The translations under genes and the position numbers were made by a program. Shown one piece after another: positions 4,817 through 5,789 of a stretch of DNA of 5,789 bases. The notes beneath the pieces were generated by a model. That model did no database searches. It was not told where the DNA came from and worked only from the letters and a program-made list of their open reading frames with translations. The DNA is taken from positions 1 through 5,789 of the forward strand of contig RFPR01000132.1 in NCBI GenBank assembly GCA_009928265.1, given 5' to 3'. Source of the stretch: Pseudomonadota bacterium (GTDB taxonomy: Bacteria; Verrucomicrobiota; Verrucomicrobiia; Chthoniobacterales; UBA6821). Each line of letters starts with the position of its first letter. The stretch's first letter is position 1.

Positions 4817-5789
4817 CTAATTTTTCTTGGGTGCGGCGGAGCGGCCTCCGCCAAGGAAGTTGAAAAACTTCTGCAGTCCGTTCGGTTGCTGTTTCTGACG
4901 GTTGTTCGCACGGCTGTCGGCATCATCGCTGATGTCGGGCTTGGCCGCCGTGGTGCCATTACCTGACTCACCGCCGGGTTGGTCCGATTGGGATGGGATG
5001 TCGGTCGGCGCGGTGTTATCCGCACCGAACTGGGTGGGCTGGTCTTTTGAGAAATCGACTCCGGCGACCTGGTTGAAATGGCCCGCGGCGGGTGGCAGGA
5101 ATTCCAGTTTCACTTCCTGACCCTTTTCCATTGCGAAAATCTGCTCAAGGATCTTTGCCGCGATGGGGGCGGCGACGGAACCTCCGGATTTGCCTCCCTG
5201 CACGAGAACGCAAACGACGTAGCGCGGTTTTTCGTAGGGGGCGAAACTGACAAACCATGTGTGGTAATCCTTGATCCCGCTGCGCCAGAACTGGGCGGTG
5301 CCCGTCTTGCCCGCGACCTCGACTCCCTTCACCCGCGCCTTGCGCGCGGTGCCGTCACCATCGTTGACCACGCGCCACATTCCCTTGCGTACTTTCTCAA
5401 ACTGTTCGGCCGTGATTCCGGAATCCTTCAGGAAGTTGGCGGTCGCCTTAGGCGACTCCTCCTTCACGATGACACCATCTTGGGCGACGACTTTCTTCAC
5501 GAGCGAGGGGCGGTAGACGGTACCACCGTTGGCTACTGTAGCGGTGACATCGGCCATCTGGAGAGGCGAGGCCAGCACGTCGCCCTGGCCGATCGCCGTA
5601 TTGGCGGTGTGCCCCTGGCTCCACCGGTCCCTCGGTCGCGCCTGAACGAGCCAGGCCGGCCCGGGAATGATGCCGTTGGCTTCGTTATTGAGCGGCAGTC
5701 CCGTTTTTTTCCCGAGTCCGAGCATGGCGCTGACCGTGTCGATCTGATCGATGCCGGCGGCGTTGCCGTACTGATAGAAAAAGGGATCG
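4817..5789 (-). CDS. mrdA: Penicillin-binding protein 2 (peptidoglycan transpeptidase), C-terminal 323 residues (5' end outside window)
   Basis: PBP2 is the class B transpeptidase of the elongasome; it cross-links lateral-wall peptidoglycan in the periplasm together with RodA and MreBCD. The frame is open to the right edge. The visible part begins with DPFFYQYGN, probably just at the SxD/N active-site motif. TAIGQGDVLASPLQMA at about 64-78 is characteristic of MrdA rather than FtsI. The catalytic KTGTAQ is at visible residues 161-166 (5291-5308). FAPYEKPRYVVCVLVQGG (about 182-199) and SVAAPIAAKILEQIF (about 204-218) close the transpeptidase fold. The nucleophile serine and N-terminal dimerisation domain lie outside the window. 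After about residue 225 comes a tail of roughly 100 residues rich in P, Q, S, G, N and D, probably disordered, ending in a short FFNFLGGG patch and a basic end. rng follows on the same strand with no rodA between. Confidence 0.94.
   Translation of the reverse strand, partial: DPFFYQYGNAAGIDQIDTVSAMLGLGKKTGLPLNNEANGIIPGPAWLVQARPRDRWSQGHTANTAIGQGDVLASPLQMADVTATVANGGTVYRPSLVKKVVAQDGVIVKEESPKATANFLKDSGITAEQFEKVRKGMWRVVNDGDGTARKARVKGVEVAGKTGTAQFWRSGIKDYHTWFVSFAPYEKPRYVVCVLVQGGKSGGSVAAPIAAKILEQIFAMEKGQEVKLEFLPPAAGHFNQVAGVDFSKDQPTQFGADNTAPTDIPSQSDQPGGESGNGTTAAKPDISDDADSRANNRQKQQPNGLQKFFNFLGGGRSAAPKKN

Noticed and set aside
4684..5025. 113-codon minus-strand frame spanning the mrdA end, spacer and rng start
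   Set aside because: It overlaps the conserved mrdA frame and the rng start out of frame, and the translation is low-complexity P/T/R/S with no motif.
1..5789. CRISPR array, tRNA, rRNA, transposase or toxin-antitoxin pair
   Set aside because: No regularly spaced repeats, cloverleaf-like sequence, transposase motifs or paired small genes were seen on either strand.

Overview
The window is a G+C-rich chromosomal segment holding six protein genes or gene parts. Five are on the minus strand and one is on the plus strand. The gene types suggest Verrucomicrobiota or a related PVC/FCB lineage: the start of an alternative complex III operon with a pentaheme ActA and an extended-Tat ActB, and a penicillin-binding protein 2 gene followed by an RNase E/G gene. 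No rRNA or other phylogenetic marker is present, so this placement is an inference.

Region 1 (1-1767, minus strand) is the front of an alternative complex III operon. actA encodes a membrane-anchored pentaheme cytochrome c and overlaps actB by four bases (ATGA). actB runs off the left edge after 370 codons. Together with actC-F, expected beyond the edge, these would form a quinol:cytochrome c (or cupredoxin) oxidoreductase that replaces the bc1 complex. Region 2 (1768-1993) is a 226-bp divergent spacer with two palindromic elements and a Shine-Dalgarno-like site that makes the actA start ambiguous. Region 3 (1994-2452, plus strand) is an exported DUF192 protein.

Region 4 (2528-3103) holds a GNAT acetyltransferase gene at about 47% G+C, clearly lower than sampled neighbouring genes (60-70%). 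A 64-bp imperfect dyad lies just upstream of it. It looks like an acquired gene between two core blocks. Region 5 (3104-5789, minus strand) is mrdA (C-terminal part of PBP2) followed by rng (RNase E/G). They are separated by a 129-nt spacer whose transcript-sense strand is strikingly poor in G. This links cell elongation with RNA processing, as in the mre-mrd-rng clusters of many bacteria.

I see no CRISPR array, tRNA, rRNA, insertion sequence or prophage, and no clearly undescribed multi-gene system. The points most worth a second look are the G-poor leader before rng, the actA start and upstream palindromes, the combined Tat/lipobox signal of ActB, and the low-G+C acetyltransferase with its dyad.
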